From Orientallactaga sibirica (taxonomy: Eukaryota > Chordata > Mammalia > Rodentia > Dipodidae), in assembly GCA_036365145.1 (NCBI GenBank), contig JAEOAD010000015.1, positions 9,107,501 through 9,171,500 on the forward strand: 64,000 nt of DNA. Direction: 5' to 3'. This document shows, piece by piece, positions 23,546 through 34,964 of this stretch (the first letter of the stretch is position 1; each line of letters starts with the position of its first letter). Position numbers and translations under genes: made by a program. The notes below the pieces were generated by a model. It did not search any database, was not told where the DNA came from, and saw only the letters and a list, made by a program, of their open reading frames with translations.

Positions 23546-24119
23546 TTGATTTCAAGTCTACTAAGCAATTCAATTCTAGTTTGCCTTTAAGTGATTAGGA
23601 GAAAGCACCTTTAGAAAAAGAGATTGATTTTTTTAATTTATATTGACTAGTTATGGAGGACAGAGGAGACTGGGAGATGAACAGTTGTCCACAGATGCCC
23701 ACTAATTCCCAGTTGATCTTATAAGCACTTCCACTCATGTACTAATATGTCATTATTTGCCAGATAATGATGAATTTAACTCAGGACCATACAGTACAGA
23801 GCAAGGGACCACACATCTGCCCCACTCCCAGTGCCTTTGACACCAGCTGCTCTGGTCCCCAGGTACTAGAACTAGAGCCCAAGCATTTTCTCCACCCCAT
23901 GAGCTTCTGACTCTCCTCAAGTCACTACTGGACCATGCATGTCTTTAGGATTCCAGGACTAGGGCCAAACCTTCCATCCTGCTGCCTGTCACTTGCAGAG
24001 TTGGGATAACACTTCTGCCCCACTCAGTACTGTGTGGCTCTGCACCACTGGTACTGAAGACCCCCACAGCACCAGAGGTAGGATCCACACTTCTTCACCC
24101 AAACTATCAAAGAACCAAT
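23546..24119. other. Unassigned; possible degraded L1-F leader
   Basis: The part from about 23800 is richer in GC than its surroundings and lies just upstream of L1 ORF1 text, so it may be an old L1 5'UTR. There is no direct match to the other two 5'UTRs in the window. Confidence 0.3.
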
Positions 24120-24185
24120 AATCGTATCAATTAAATTGAACAGAATCGTCTCCTAGAGTATTCAGCTTTTAACAGTAGGCTTAAC

Positions 24186-24455
24186 TTGATTGAAGAAAAT
24201 GTTAGAACCCTCCAAAGAGATATGAATAAATTGAAGGTTGTTCAAGAAATGGAAGATCTCAATAACCAATTGATTAAGCTTAATGAAAACTTGTTTAAAT
24301 GCAAGAATGAACTCCAGGAATCATCAAGAAAATCAGAACTCAAATTGAAATCATACCTCAAAAAAGAGATGGACACAATGCAAAATGACACAACAGAAAA
24401 CAAAAATCAAAAAGAAGGCCACTTCTTACTCATCAAGGGAATGATCCAAAGTGAG
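24186..24455 (+). pseudogene. L1-F ORF1 fragment (coiled coil)
   Basis: An 85-90 codon segment reads MIEENVRTLQRDMNKLK at its start and NNQLIKLNENLFKCKNELQ further on. It has a heptad-like pattern and high Lys/Glu/Asn content, as in the coiled coil of L1 ORF1. The RNA-binding and C-terminal domains are absent because the sequence passes into a TA repeat at 24467. A homologous reading is found in the L1-H copy (about 28430-28500) and on the minus strand in L1-E (55180-55260), which supports the family call. It is a fragment, and no start or stop is meaningful. Confidence 0.8.
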
Positions 24456-24463
24456 CACATAAA

Positions 24464-24466
<3 letters not shown>

Positions 24467-24511
<45 letters not shown>
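24467..24511. repeat. (TA)n microsatellite
   Basis: 45 bases of TA repeat exactly at the point where L1-F loses the ORF1 C-terminus and endonuclease start. Confidence 0.98.
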
Positions 24512-24514
<3 letters not shown>

Positions 24515-24515
<1 letters not shown>

Positions 24516-26191
24516 CAAACACAGGTGCACCACATTTTATAAAACTTGACAATAAAACAGAAATAAACACCAATACCATCATTATAGCCGGAGACTTCAA
24601 TACTCCACTATCATCAATAAACAGATGATCCAACCAGAAAATCAACAGGGAGATAATAGAGCTCAACAATATCATAGGTCAACTAGACCTGATGGATATC
24701 TGCAGAACTTTCCATCCCAACTTTACAGAATACACATTCTTCTCAGCAGTCCACAGAACCTTCTCCAAAATTGACCATATATTATGCCATAAGGCATGCC
24801 TTCACAAAATCAGGAAAACTGAAGTGACTTCCTGCATCATATCAGATCACAGTGCTTTAAAGCTAGAAATTAACAACAAGAGACACATCAGCAACTCCAC
24901 CAGACCTGGAGACTAAACAAAACAATTTTAAACAATGAGTGTGTCATGGAAGAAATCAAAAAAGAAATTGTAAAATTCCTAGTATTGAATGATAATGAAA
25001 ACACAACCTACCAAAACTCATGGGTCACAATGAAGGCAGTCCTAAGGGGAAAAATTCATAGCCCTAAATGCCCTCATTACAAAAACAGAGAGATCCCAAA
25101 TTAATAAACTGATTGTCCACCTAAAGGCACTAGAAAAACAAGAAGAATCCAACTCAAAGAGCTTCAGATGGAAAGAAATAATCAAGATTACGGCAGAAAA
25201 TAATGAGTTGGAAACTAAGAAAACAATTTTAAAAATCGATGAAATGAAGAGCTGGTTCTTTTAAAAAATAAACAAGATTGTCAAATCCCTACACAAATTG
25301 AGCAAGTAAGAAAAAAAGAAGTCTAATATTAACATAATCAGAAATGAAAAAGGAGAGATCACAACCAAAATCAATGAAATTGGAAGAATCGTCAGGGCAT
25401 ATTTCCAAAATCTCTACTCCACAATATTGAACAATCAGAAAGAAATGGATGAATTCCTAGACATATACCACCTACCAAAACTAAACTCAGAGCAGATTAA
25501 TATCCTAAACAAACCTATCACATCCATGGAGATTGAAAATCTCCCCCGCCGCCCCCCCCAAAAAAAAAAAAAGGTCAGGACCGGATGGCATCTCTGCTGG
25601 ATTCTATCAAACCTTCACTCAAGAACTGAAATGAATTTTTCTTCAAACTGTTTCACATAACTGGAGACTAGGGAATGCAAATTAAAACAACTATGAGGTT
25701 CCACCTTACCCCAGTAAGGATAGCAAACATTAAAAAATCAAATGAAAACAAATGTTGGTGAGGATATGGAGAAATAGGAACATTCTTTCACTGATGGTGG
25801 GAATGTAACTGGTACATAGAAATTAATATGGAGACTCCTGAAAAAGATGAATATAGAATTACCAGTAGACCCTGTTACTCCCTTACTGGGCATTTACCCT
25901 AAAAGCTCCACATCTCAGTTCAGAGATATTTGCTCAACCATGTTTATAGCTGCTCAATTCATAATGGCTAAAATCTGGAATCAACCTAGGTGCCCACCAT
26001 TGGATGAATGGATAACCAAGATGTGGCATATCTACATGATGGAATTCTCCTCAGCAATAAGAAAAATATGGCACATTGAAATTTGTAGAAAAATAGTCAA
26101 ACAGATCATTCTAAGTGAACTCACACACTCAAAAACAGACAATCATCACATGGTATCATTCATCTGTGGTTCCTCACGTGGATCAACTTGA
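24515..26191 (+). pseudogene. L1-F ORF2 remnant with RT core deleted
   Basis: Readable blocks in order: endonuclease C-terminal part (AGDFNTPLSS near 24589; LMDICRTFHPNF, FSKIDHILCHK and IISDHSALKLEIN in 24692-24880, including the conserved SDH); the linker and start of RT (GKFIALNA near 25050, then MDEFLDIYHLPKLN at 25445-25490 and LNKPITSMEIE); then at about 25658 a jump to the C-terminal region (25847-26191). That region reads LGIYPKSS, FIAAQFIMAKIWNQPRCPP and DEWITKMWHIYMMEF, and stops at 26189-26191. The polymerase palm with its Asp pair is missing. Several frames are used and stops are present, so no protein can be made. L1 ORF2 is normally about 1275 residues. Confidence 0.82.
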
Positions 26192-27444
26192 GTTGCCAAT
26201 ATTCCTGAATATCATCTTGAGGCATGGACGATAGTGAGTGTAGGGCTTGGATGAAGAGGAAGGGTGGGGGGAGGACACAAAACTGAACTGAAATGGAACT
26301 AGTACCATAGAATCCTATATTCTGGAAGTTAGACTAAAAGGTGCAACCTTCAAGAGGACCTTAGGGAGAGGACCTGAATCAAAGAGCCCTGGAAAGAAAC
26401 TTATAGCTCCTGTTTCTCTTTCTTCTCTGTCTTTTTCTTTTTTTCTTTTCCTTTGGTGCTGGCTTGTAATTCCCTGCACCAGGATGTGGTTTACATCCAC
26501 AATGGGGTGTTGTTGATCAGAGAGAACTACCAAATCTCCCAAAACAAGCAAGACAGACTTCTGTCAGAGCAACTGGTTACCCACCAGAGGTTAATGGTAT
26601 GGCCCTACTGCTGAAGACTCCATATGCTGTCAGCACCAACATTGGAGAGACCTGGTTGAAATCTGGAAAAGAGCCACTCCCCAAACAATTAGCCCATCTA
26701 GTGCTGGAAGGCACTACATGAGCTACCAAGAGAAAGTGGACAAGGGAAAGTGGACAACCTTTGTCCAAGCAATTCAAAGTCTAAGTGACTCCAAAGGAAA
26801 CAACCTGACATCATGCTCAAACAAGTGAAATAGTGGCACACAGCCATGGTGGATAACCAACTGTTCTTGGATTGGCTAACAGGGCCACTCCATGGAAAGG
26901 AAACTATATCTTGAACTGGAAAACAAGTCAGCATCATATCCAGATGATGATTTTGCTTCCCTTTGTCAAGCCTCCTCTAATATTGGGCTATAAGAGGGCC
27001 TACACCTTTTAATTCTCTCTAAATTAATAATGGTTATCCCATTTAACTGGTGCTGACTTCACTCTCCATTGAAAAATGTGCTTCTCTTTTCATACAGGAG
27101 CTGGACCTGAGGAAATAAACAACACAGTGCACTCCACCCCAGCCTCAGCTGAAACCACAGAGAAATTATGGAAATGATCAGCTGGAACTGGGAAACAAGT
27201 AAGAACCATATCCAAAAAATGAGCCCACTCTCCAATATCAAGTTCCCACCAATCGTTGGCTACAAGAGGACCTACACCTATAAAATTCTCTCTAAAATAA
27301 TAATGCTATCCCACTTATCTGGTGCTGACATCTCTCTGTGTTGGAGAGTATTATTCTCTTTTTCAGATGGATGCAGAACCTGAGAAGAGGATCAGCCTAT
27401 CTCACCTCACCAGGGCCCCAGCTGAAACAATATAGTAAATGGGG

Positions 27445-28190
27445 AAAGAGCAAGAGTGCTGTTTTCTTGGTAAACCTGATACCAACACAAGGGTGAAGGA
27501 GATAGACACAGAGAACACTCAGCTCCTAATAAAGTAGGTATCTAGAGACACAGAGGCTCCCAAGACCTCATCACTGAAGAAGACCTAAAATGAACCCAAC
27601 ATGGCTCAGGGAAATTTGTAGAAGAAGAGGCAGAAAGATTGTTAAAAGCACAAGTTGATTCATTATGCACAGAGACATTGCTTCTTCCACATAACTGATG
27701 GCTACCCCCACAATGCACTACCCACATTCCCTTTGGAGGGGGGCTGACAGGGAGGAAGCTATCAATGGAGTCAACATGAATTTATTCATATTATGTGCAT
27801 AACAAATAAAAAAGGAAGAGTTATGCTTTCTTAGTGAATCTGATATCAGCACAAGGGTGAAGGAGATAGATACCAAGGACATTCAACACTGACCAAACCA
27901 GTGAACAAGAGTCTCCTAAGTGCACATCACTGAAGTAAACTTAAAATGCACCCAGCATGGCTCAGGTAATTTTGTGAAAGAGGGTGCAGAAAGATTTTTA
28001 GAGCCATAAGTTGGGACATTTTGCAAAGAGACATTGCCTCTTCCCCATAACTGACTGTTGCCCTCATAATGCATGACCCACAATCCCCCCTGCATCCTCA
28101 GTGAGGAAGACCTCTTCAGAAAATGGGCAGGGAGGAGGGAAAGAATGGTACCAACATGTATTGTTTGCATATTAAATATATCCATTTTTT
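27445..28190 (+). repeat. Tandem duplication of the L1 3'UTR end
   Basis: Unit 1 (about 27445-27829) and unit 2 (about 27815-28190) both read: AGCACAAGGGTGAAGGAGATAG-like text, CATCACTGAAG, CATGGCTCAGG, GCAGAAAGATT, AGAGACATTGC, TCTTCC then CATAACTGA, CAGGGAGGA, and an AT-rich end. Similarity is clear but diverged, so the duplication is old, or two L1 tails landed side by side. Confidence 0.8.
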
Positions 28191-28339
28191 TAAAAGTACA
28201 TATATACTATTTTAGAAAAAAATATCTTTCTTTCTTTACACTTATATCTGTATCAAGATTATAGAGTAAAAACACACATCTATGTATTCATGAATTAAGT
28301 ATATATTCAGCAAAAAAAAAAAAAAAAGAAAAAAAAATC

Positions 28340-29872
28340 ACCTAAATGAAATACGCACAGCTTTTGTAATTAGGCTTAACTTAATGGAGGAAATCCATTC
28401 AGACCTCAAAAGAGAGAAAAATTAATTGAGTCAACAAATAAAGGATCTCAATAGACAGCCAACAAGGCTTAATGAAAACATGATTAAATGCAAGAATGAA
28501 TTCAAGAATAATTAAGAAAATAATCAAACTACAACCTGTAACAAAACTCCACAAAGTAATGGAAATGATACAGAAAAAGGTAACAGAAAAGAGAAATCAA
28601 ACAGAGCTTATAAAAGCCTCTCTAGAAACCCTCACTAGTAAAGGTAATCATGTGATAGACAGAACCTCAGATCTGGAAGACATGACAGAAGAAATTGCTT
28701 GGGAATTCAAACACTTGATAACTTCAAAAATCATGTGAACAGAACATGAGGGATACTCTAAAATCACCAAACATCTGTATCATGGTTATACCAGGAATGG
28801 AAGAAATTCAGGCCAAAGACATGGAGGAACATATTCAACAAAATTATTGAAGAAAAATTTCCCTCTCTCTCAAAAGATAGACCCATCCAGATACAAGAAG
28901 CACACAGAACACCAGACTGGAAAAAAAAAAAAAAAAAAAAAAACTCTCCAAGGCACATCATAGTTACAGCCTTAAACAATGAAAACAAAGAGAGAGTGCT
29001 AAAAGCATTAAGAGAGAAACAACTCATTACATACAAAGACAATCCCATCAGAATTACCTGTGACTTCTCAATATAAACCTTGAAGCCAAAAGGGCTTGGA
29101 ATGGAGCACTTCAAACACTAAAAAAATATGGCCTTCAACCCAAACTTCAGTACCCAGTGAAAGTATCCCTTATAGTAGGTACAGATGGTGAAAGGAAACC
29201 CTCCCATGATAAAAACCAGTTTTTTCAGTATATAAACACAAAACTAAACCTTCAGAGAATACTTCAAAGAATTCTCCTCACAGAAGAATCAAACAACCAA
29301 CCTCAAGAGTATATATGAGGAAGAACACATTTCCTAAACTAGAACTGGCACAAAAATGTACAAAGCTCAAGAAAGCACCAAATCCCATAAAGTCCCCAAC
29401 ATGGCAGGGATTAAGTTGAACCTCACAATTATAACCTTAAATATTAATGCCAACAGCAAATCATACCCAATACCATCATAGTAGGAGACTTCAATAGCTC
29501 ACTATTATCAATAGAGAGATATTGAAGGAGAAAATGAACAGGAAAATAATCAAGGTTAACAGGTCCATAGATCAATTAGACCTAACAGGCTTCTATAGAA
29601 CATTCTATCCCATTTATACAGAACACATTTTATTCCCAGAAGCCCATAGAAGCTTCTCCAAAAATAGATCATAGGAGAGTACAGAGTATACAGAGATATT
29701 GCCTTCCTATACTGACTGGTTGCCCTTCTAACAGCTCATAATCTACAAGTCCATGGTAAATAATAGCAATTCAAGTAAGGAGAGCCCTCAGTGGAATGGG
29801 GACAAGGTACTAGGGAAAATATGGTATTAATATATCATGTGTCCATTCAAAATTTCTACTTAATAATAAAGT
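28340..29872 (+). mobile_element. Internally deleted L1 (L1-H), plus strand
   Basis: It starts after an A-rich run (28312-28337). ORF1 coiled coil (about 28380-28740) and ORF1 C-terminal domain (about 28790-29320, with EAKRAWNGALQTLKKYG and LNLQRILQRILLTEESN read across small breaks) are followed by a short endonuclease piece (29460-29660). It then jumps to the L1 3' end (29690-29872), which matches the L1-F tail (AGAGATATTGCC, TGACTGGTTGCC). A 22-base poly(A) interrupts ORF1 at 28921-28942. Confidence 0.75.
28496..29320 (+). pseudogene. L1-H ORF1 remnant
   Basis: The first part (28496-28735) is a Lys/Glu-rich coiled-coil-like reading of about 80 codons with ASLETLTSKGNHVIDRTSDL, as expected before the RNA-binding domain. 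Downstream frames carry the C-terminal L1 ORF1 features: a VEKIIEEKF-like block, PIQIQEAHRTPD, then ARRAWN-like AKRAWNGALQ, GLQPKLQYP and LQRILQRIL. Stops, a poly(A) run and frame changes disable it. L1 ORF1 is a nucleic-acid chaperone acting in the cytoplasmic ribonucleoprotein; nothing here suggests a residual function. Confidence 0.75.
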
Positions 29873-29879
29873 AGAAAAA

Positions 29880-30640
29880 AATCACTATGTTGAAGCTATA
29901 TGGCTGAGTCTTTATTTGCTTGCTGTCACCAGAGATGAACTCCATTTCTAAAAATCATTTAAAGTTCCATTTTGTGACCTTCTAATTAGACAACTTACAT
30001 GTGTGCATGTTTCTTGAAGACCTGCAGGGAAGTCTTTTTTTAAATCTGCTAAAATGGAAAAATGCAAAACAAAAAATAATCATGGGGTAATGAAGGGAAT
30101 TACATCACTTATTCTTATGTATAGTTACAATAAAGTCATAGGCCCGCCTGTACTGAAAGGATTACAAAAGGGTATGATTATTTGTGAATTACCTAGTTTT
30201 AACCACCACAGGTATGTAAGATGTCTAACCTACCTTGGGGCTTATCACCCTGTCCCTCAGAATCCAACATGAACTCAAATTTGGCATGGGTATTACCTTA
30301 AAAGGTAACTATCATTCAGAAAAATATAAAGTACATGCTAATTTTAAACACCTGAAAAGTATTATAACTATTCAAGAAAGACTATAAACCAAACAGTATA
30401 TGTTACATAAGCAGAATTAGTGAAACAGATGGTCTAGTGATATAAAATAAGCACAATAAATATTCTCAAAATAGGAGGGACTATGTTAATAATATGAATC
30501 AGGAGCTAGAAGTCATTTTAAAAAGTTAGAATATTAAATATTCATAATATAGTATCTTTTAAAAATATTCTAAATAGGATGAATTAAGAATTAATAATGA
30601 ATTATCAAGCTGAGCTACCAGATTGAGAAATATTCTCAGA

Positions 30641-30642
<2 letters not shown>
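29880..30642. other. Unassigned AT-rich sequence
   Basis: Nothing recognised. Confidence 0.4.

Positions 30643-30691
<49 letters not shown>
30643..30691. repeat. (AC)n microsatellite
   Basis: About 48 bases of pure AC repeat. Confidence 0.98.
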
Positions 30692-30693
<2 letters not shown>

Positions 30694-31079
30694 ATAATGT
30701 ATCAGACTAAAGCTGAATTACACAAAGCATGAAAGTAGAAGTGTCAAGCTCTGTAAGCATTTCAGAAGGCCAATAAACAAGTAAAAGGAAATATTTATGG
30801 GGAAAGGGGGATAAATTCTGCAGAGTTATGAAATGGATGTGAGAACTCACCTTTGAAAGGACCCTGAAAGTGTCAAATAGGTTAGGTAAGGAAGCATCAG
30901 CATATAAGCATGTCTGAAAAAACCAAATATGTGATGCATTTCCTGAAAGGACAGAGTCTGTCTATGAAGACCCTGATATCAGATTCGAGAACTCATTGTC
31001 TAAGTCATCATTGAAACATGAAGGTAAGGGGCTGGTGGTGGAGCTCCATGGCATGCAGTTTTGCCTAATATATATTGTT
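30692..31079. other. Unassigned sequence
   Basis: Nothing recognised. Confidence 0.4.
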
Positions 31080-31429
31080 TGTGGTGGCTTGATTCATGTG
31101 TCTCCCATAAATGTAGGTGTTCTGAAATCTAGGTTCCCAGCTGATGGAAATTTGGAAATTAAATCCTCCAGAAGACAGTGTATTGTTGGGGGTAGGCTTA
31201 TGGGTACTATAGCCAGCTTTCTCTTGCCAGAGTTTGGCACACTGTCCTGTTGCTGTTGTCCATCTGATTTGGCCAAGAGGTGATGTCCACCCTCTGCTCA
31301 TGCCATCATTTTCCCCTGCCATCATGGGGCTTCCCCTCGAGTCTGTTAAGTCAAAATAAACCTTTTTTTCCCCCCACAACTGCTCTTGGTATGGTGTTTT
31401 CTGCCAGCTATGAAAACCTGACTACAACA
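31080..31429 (+). mobile_element. Solo MaLR-like LTR, plus
   Basis: It starts TGTGGTGGCTTGATTCATG and ends ACCTGACTACAACA, giving TG...CA ends over 350 bp. AATAAA (inside CAAAATAAACC, about 31357) lies about 70 bases from the end. The body matches the two reversed LTRs at 15339-16784 (CCCAGCTGATGG, GTGTATTGTTGGGG, TTTGGCACACT, CATCATGGGGCTTCCCC). No adjacent internal region, so it is a solo LTR, probably formed by LTR-LTR recombination. No clear 5-bp duplication. Confidence 0.78.
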
Positions 31430-32018
31430 TGGATCCTACAACCCTTATGAGAAGTAATGGCTTATTATTTTAACAATTATAGTTATCTTTGAAATTAGGA
31501 TAAAGGGGACAGATAATAGTCTATAGTATGCAATATACTTGCAAGTAAAATTCTCTTAAGATGAAGGGGAACAGAATTCTAAAGGACTTGAGAGGGGATA
31601 AATTTTCTGACTTTTCAGAAGAAAGAAATGGATAATAATAAACATAAGAAATCAGTATGCATAAAATAATTTAATACATAATTTAAACCCAACAGAAAAA
31701 AACCTAGCATAACCAATGAAAAGAAGATAAAAGGAAACAAAAAAGACATGAAAAAGAAAGTTTTAAATAAGAAAAGAAAAAACACTAATATATTTCTGAT
31801 TGTATAATTGGGTTAAATTTACAAAGGAAAAGATAATTCAGGCAAAAATTCAAAAAAATATTCATGTAAAGTATCTGTGCAAATTTAAAAAAACTGGAAA
31901 AAAAATCATGAAAATATTAAACAAAAGACATCTGGAGATGTATTATTGCTATATGGGAGCTATAGTTTTAGAATTAAAACATCATAGGTGATCAAATGGG
32001 ATACACTAATACTGATCA
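31430..32018. other. Unassigned A-rich sequence
   Basis: Strongly A-rich on the plus strand from about 31620 to 31930. Nothing recognised. Confidence 0.4.
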
Positions 32019-32032
32019 AAAGTACAATTGAA

Positions 32033-32274
32033 GACAGATGGCTTAGTGGTTAAGGCACTTGGCTGCAAAGCCTGAGGCCCCAGGTTTGAATCTCCAGATA
32101 CCATGTTAGCACAAAGGTGAGGCAAGCACAAGGTCGCACATGCCCACTAAGTGGCACAAGAGTCTGGAGTTTGATTGCAGTGGGTGAGGTCCTGGCTGGC
32201 CAATTGTCTCTCTCCTCTCTGCCTCTCTCTCTTTCTTGCTTGCTCTCTCTAAAATAAATTTTTAAAAATACTAA
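32033..32274 (+). repeat. Dip-type SINE (long form), plus, with 14-bp TSD
   Basis: AAAAGTACAATTGA is found exactly at 32019-32032 and 32275-32288. Between them are AGATGGCTTAGTGGTTAAGG, GGTTTGAATCTCCAGAT, the long-form AAGGTGAGGCAAGCACAAGG, a CTCTCT tract and AAAATAAATTTTTAAAAATA. It has a full structure with a perfect duplication. Confidence 0.96.
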
Positions 32275-32511
32275 AAAAGTACAATTGATCAAGAAAATAA
32301 GTCATCATAAATGATTAGGAATCTTTGTTCTAAGTTGCTTATTTATGTTAAATACATGAACATTATGCAATTTAATCACATTCACTTCCTAATGCCTTAT
32401 TTTATCCCCACCCCTGATGTTGTCTTCCATTGAACTCCTACAGTCCAACCAGGCCTTTGATAGTTTGATGATTTGTTGTTGTTGTTGTTGTTCTTTGTTT
32501 TGTTTTTTGGT

Positions 32512-32644
32512 TTTCTGAGGTAGGGTCTCACTCTAGCCCAGGCTGACCTGGAATTCACTATGTAATCTCAGGTGGCCTCAAACTTTTCTCCTACCTCTTC
32601 CTCCCAAGTGCTGGGATTAAAGGTGTGCGCCACCACTCCTGGCT
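32512..32644 (-). repeat. B1 SINE, minus
   Basis: CTGAGGTAGGGTCTCACTCT through GGGATTAAAGGTGTGCGCCA and CACTCCTGGCTTG, preceded by a TTG/T-rich run (32476-32510). About 8 bases missing in the middle. Confidence 0.93.
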
Positions 32645-33190
32645 TGATGTTTTTTTGGTGGTGTTTATGCTGAAATGTTGATAGATTCTATATTTTGGAA
32701 GTTTTGTGGAGATGGTGACAAGTATAGTCATAAGATAGTGTCCCATAGTATTCTGCCTTATCCTCTGGCTCTTTCTTTGTGCTCCCTCTCCCACAGTATT
32801 TCCAGAGCTTTGAATGGAGTGATAATAATGTCTAATTTAGCACCGAACACTCAGCAGTCACTTACTCTCATGAATTTAACAAGTGTTTTGAGTATCCCCT
32901 GTATCTGACATAATATGCAAATAGAAGCTTCTCTGAACAAAGGTGAGAATAGGACTCTTCCATGTGAATAAACAATATAAAAATTAGTGGGAAATTTGAT
33001 GGGTACATGATATCCATTTGGTGAGCAGTGCCTGTTCCCTAAGTACATGATCATCTCAACCATAAATTGACTAGGTTTTCAGTGGTGGAAATAAATTCCC
33101 TCCCAGAAAATGGATCTCAAGACCAATCAGGAAACTGTTGAGTACTCTCATATTAGTCATGCCATTCTTGCATGCTGAGTTAGTGGGTTC

Positions 33191-33212
33191 TATAACTATA
33201 GCTATAGTTATA
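33191..33212. repeat. Perfect 22-bp palindrome
   Basis: The 11-base arm TATAACTATAG is followed directly by its exact reverse complement, centred on AGCT. A related ATAGTTCTATAGCTATA continues to 33232. It could form a hairpin or cruciform. No function is known. Confidence 0.9.
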
Positions 33213-33638
33213 TATAGTTCTATAGCTATAAATAATGGATCCATAGTTGGGGAGGTAAAACTGTTGATGACTTTTCTCCCCTAACAGTCTGGAGGGAACT
33301 TACTAGCACTATGTCAAATATCTTGGAGTGAGTAGGCTTGTAGAATCTTCTAGCTTGAATTTTCAGTGTCCTGCAACCAATACTTTTGTGTTGTCAGCAA
33401 TGATATTACCATAATTCTGGTGAGTGACGAAGAGCCTTGGCAATAATCTGTATTGTTTTATGGAGCTTGGGGCATCTATGACCTACAACTCTGTAGGAGG
33501 CATCTACCCCCAGTAGTGGATTTTCCCTGTAACACCTTATGACTTGTGAGAACATTACCTCCCCCATAGGAATTCTCTATCTAAATGAGAGCTCCCTTCT
33601 TTCCGTTTGTTTCTTTTTTTAATAAAATTCAAAATATT

Positions 33639-33900
33639 CAATATTATTTATTTATTTATTTTGGAGAGAGACACAGAGACAGAGAAAGAGGGAGAGGGAG
33701 AGGAAGACAGAGAATGGGAACCCAGCAGCCTCTCAGCTGCTGTGAACAAACTCCAGATGAGTGTGCCCCCTTGTGGGCAAGTGCAGCATTGCGTCCTTGT
33801 GTCACTTTGCATCTGGCTAAATGTGGGACCTGGAGATTGGAATCAGCATTCTTAGGCTTAGCAGGCAGTCACCTTAAATACTAAGCCATCTCTCCAGCCC
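33639..33900 (-). repeat. Dip-type SINE (long form), minus, with 9-bp TSD
   Basis: CAAAATATT at 33630-33638 is repeated at 33901-33909. The element includes TTTATTTATTTATTTTGGAG, GTGGGCAAGTGCAGCATTGC and CTAAGCCATCTCTCCAGCC. Confidence 0.94.
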
Positions 33901-33904
33901 CAAA

Positions 33905-34960
33905 ATATTATTTTTTTTAAAATCCCCTCTTTTGCCTCACCTCCTCCATCATATTTACTGAGCCCTGCTTTCTCTACTATTTCTGCTCCTATATTGATGC
34001 CTTTTCCTAGTGTTTTTTTTTTTTTTTTTGCCTTGTTCCATTATCCACGACTACCTGTTGGTAGGCCCAATATTATGCAGGGCTTGTGTAGTAATGACAG
34101 CCACTGTGATGTCATGAATACAATGATCACTATATGTCTGAGATACAGAATTAGAAAATACTTTCCCATGCTTTGGCTCTTACAGTCTTTCTGCCATCTT
34201 TTCCCTGGGCGATTGGTGTGTATGATAGAGATGCTTCATTCAGTGCCCATCACTAAATTGTCAATTCTTCTCAGCGCCATGATGATTTTTGAGACTTCCC
34301 AGCAGTTACCACCATGTGAAAAGAGATTTCTTTAACCAAAAGTAAAAGAAGCACTAATATATATGCATAAGGATAAGTATTCACAATCTGATTAGCATAA
34401 TATAACCACGTAGTCAAACAATGGTAGTAACATGCCCCACCCCCAGGGTTTGTGACCACCATAGGCTTTTGATTGAATTTTCAGTATGAGACATGAATTA
34501 CCTCCTATGGAGCAGATCACAAATCCAATTGGAGAACAGTTGGTTATCCCCATAACAGCCATGCTACTATTGCACTAGTGGGCATATCTTGTTCACACGT
34601 GCAGCGTGCAGGGTCCACTGCTAGTTAAGGCCAATGATGACTTTTATCCAGCACATGCCATAGCACTTTCTATCACTATGACAGCCACTCAGCAGGGAGG
34701 ACCTTTCCAGCTCAGATCTAGCTGAATTTTCAGTGTCCTGCAACTCTGCAACTGAAGTGAGTTGTCTTCAACAATAGGGTTTTGCCATCTAGTTCTGGTG
34801 GGCAACCAAAAGCCTTAGCAATCGATAGTATTGTTTTAGAGAGTTAAGGAGCCTTACTGATCAACCCCTCACTGTGAGGTATCACAAGCTGTCATTGAAT
34901 ATTTTCTGTATCAACATATAGCTTCTGGATACAGCATTGATTTACTCTGCCTCTCTCTTG
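33905..34960 (-). mobile_element. L1 3'UTR fragment, minus (second copy)
   Basis: It begins with a T/A-rich L1-type end and CCTCACCTCCTCC. It holds ACAACAGTTGGTTATCC-type text and the ATTTTCAGTGTCCTGCAAC block shared with 33360. CTCTAACCAAAAGT-like text at 34333 also occurs in L1-B at 13509. The copy is 5' truncated; no ORF2 text follows before the Dip at 34965. Confidence 0.55.
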
Positions 34961-34964
34961 TTTA

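Larger units (their letters stand above)
24120..28300 (+). mobile_element. Internally deleted L1 (L1-F), plus strand
   Basis: Order on the plus strand: ORF1 coiled-coil segment (24186-24455), TA microsatellite (24467-24511), end of the endonuclease and the linker to RT (24515-25655), a jump to the ORF2 C-terminus (25660-26191), a long 3'UTR (26192 to about 27830), and a second copy of the 3'UTR end (to about 28190). Missing parts are the ORF1 C-terminus, most of the endonuclease and the RT core. Confidence 0.82.
32290..33629 (-). mobile_element. L1 3'UTR fragment, minus
   Basis: Its 33350-33480 part (GAATTTTCAGTGTCCTGCAA and TTCTGGTGAG) is repeated in the neighbouring 34730-34810 copy. This second 3'UTR type also matches 13490-13560 in L1-B. 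No ORF. The left end is uncertain. A B1 is inserted at 32512-32644. Confidence 0.5.

Noticed and set aside
33655..33901. Repeated short units that might suggest a CRISPR array or tandem genes
   Set aside because: The recurring blocks are dispersed SINE copies with A-rich tails and target duplications, and this is nuclear mammalian DNA. No regular repeat-spacer pattern.
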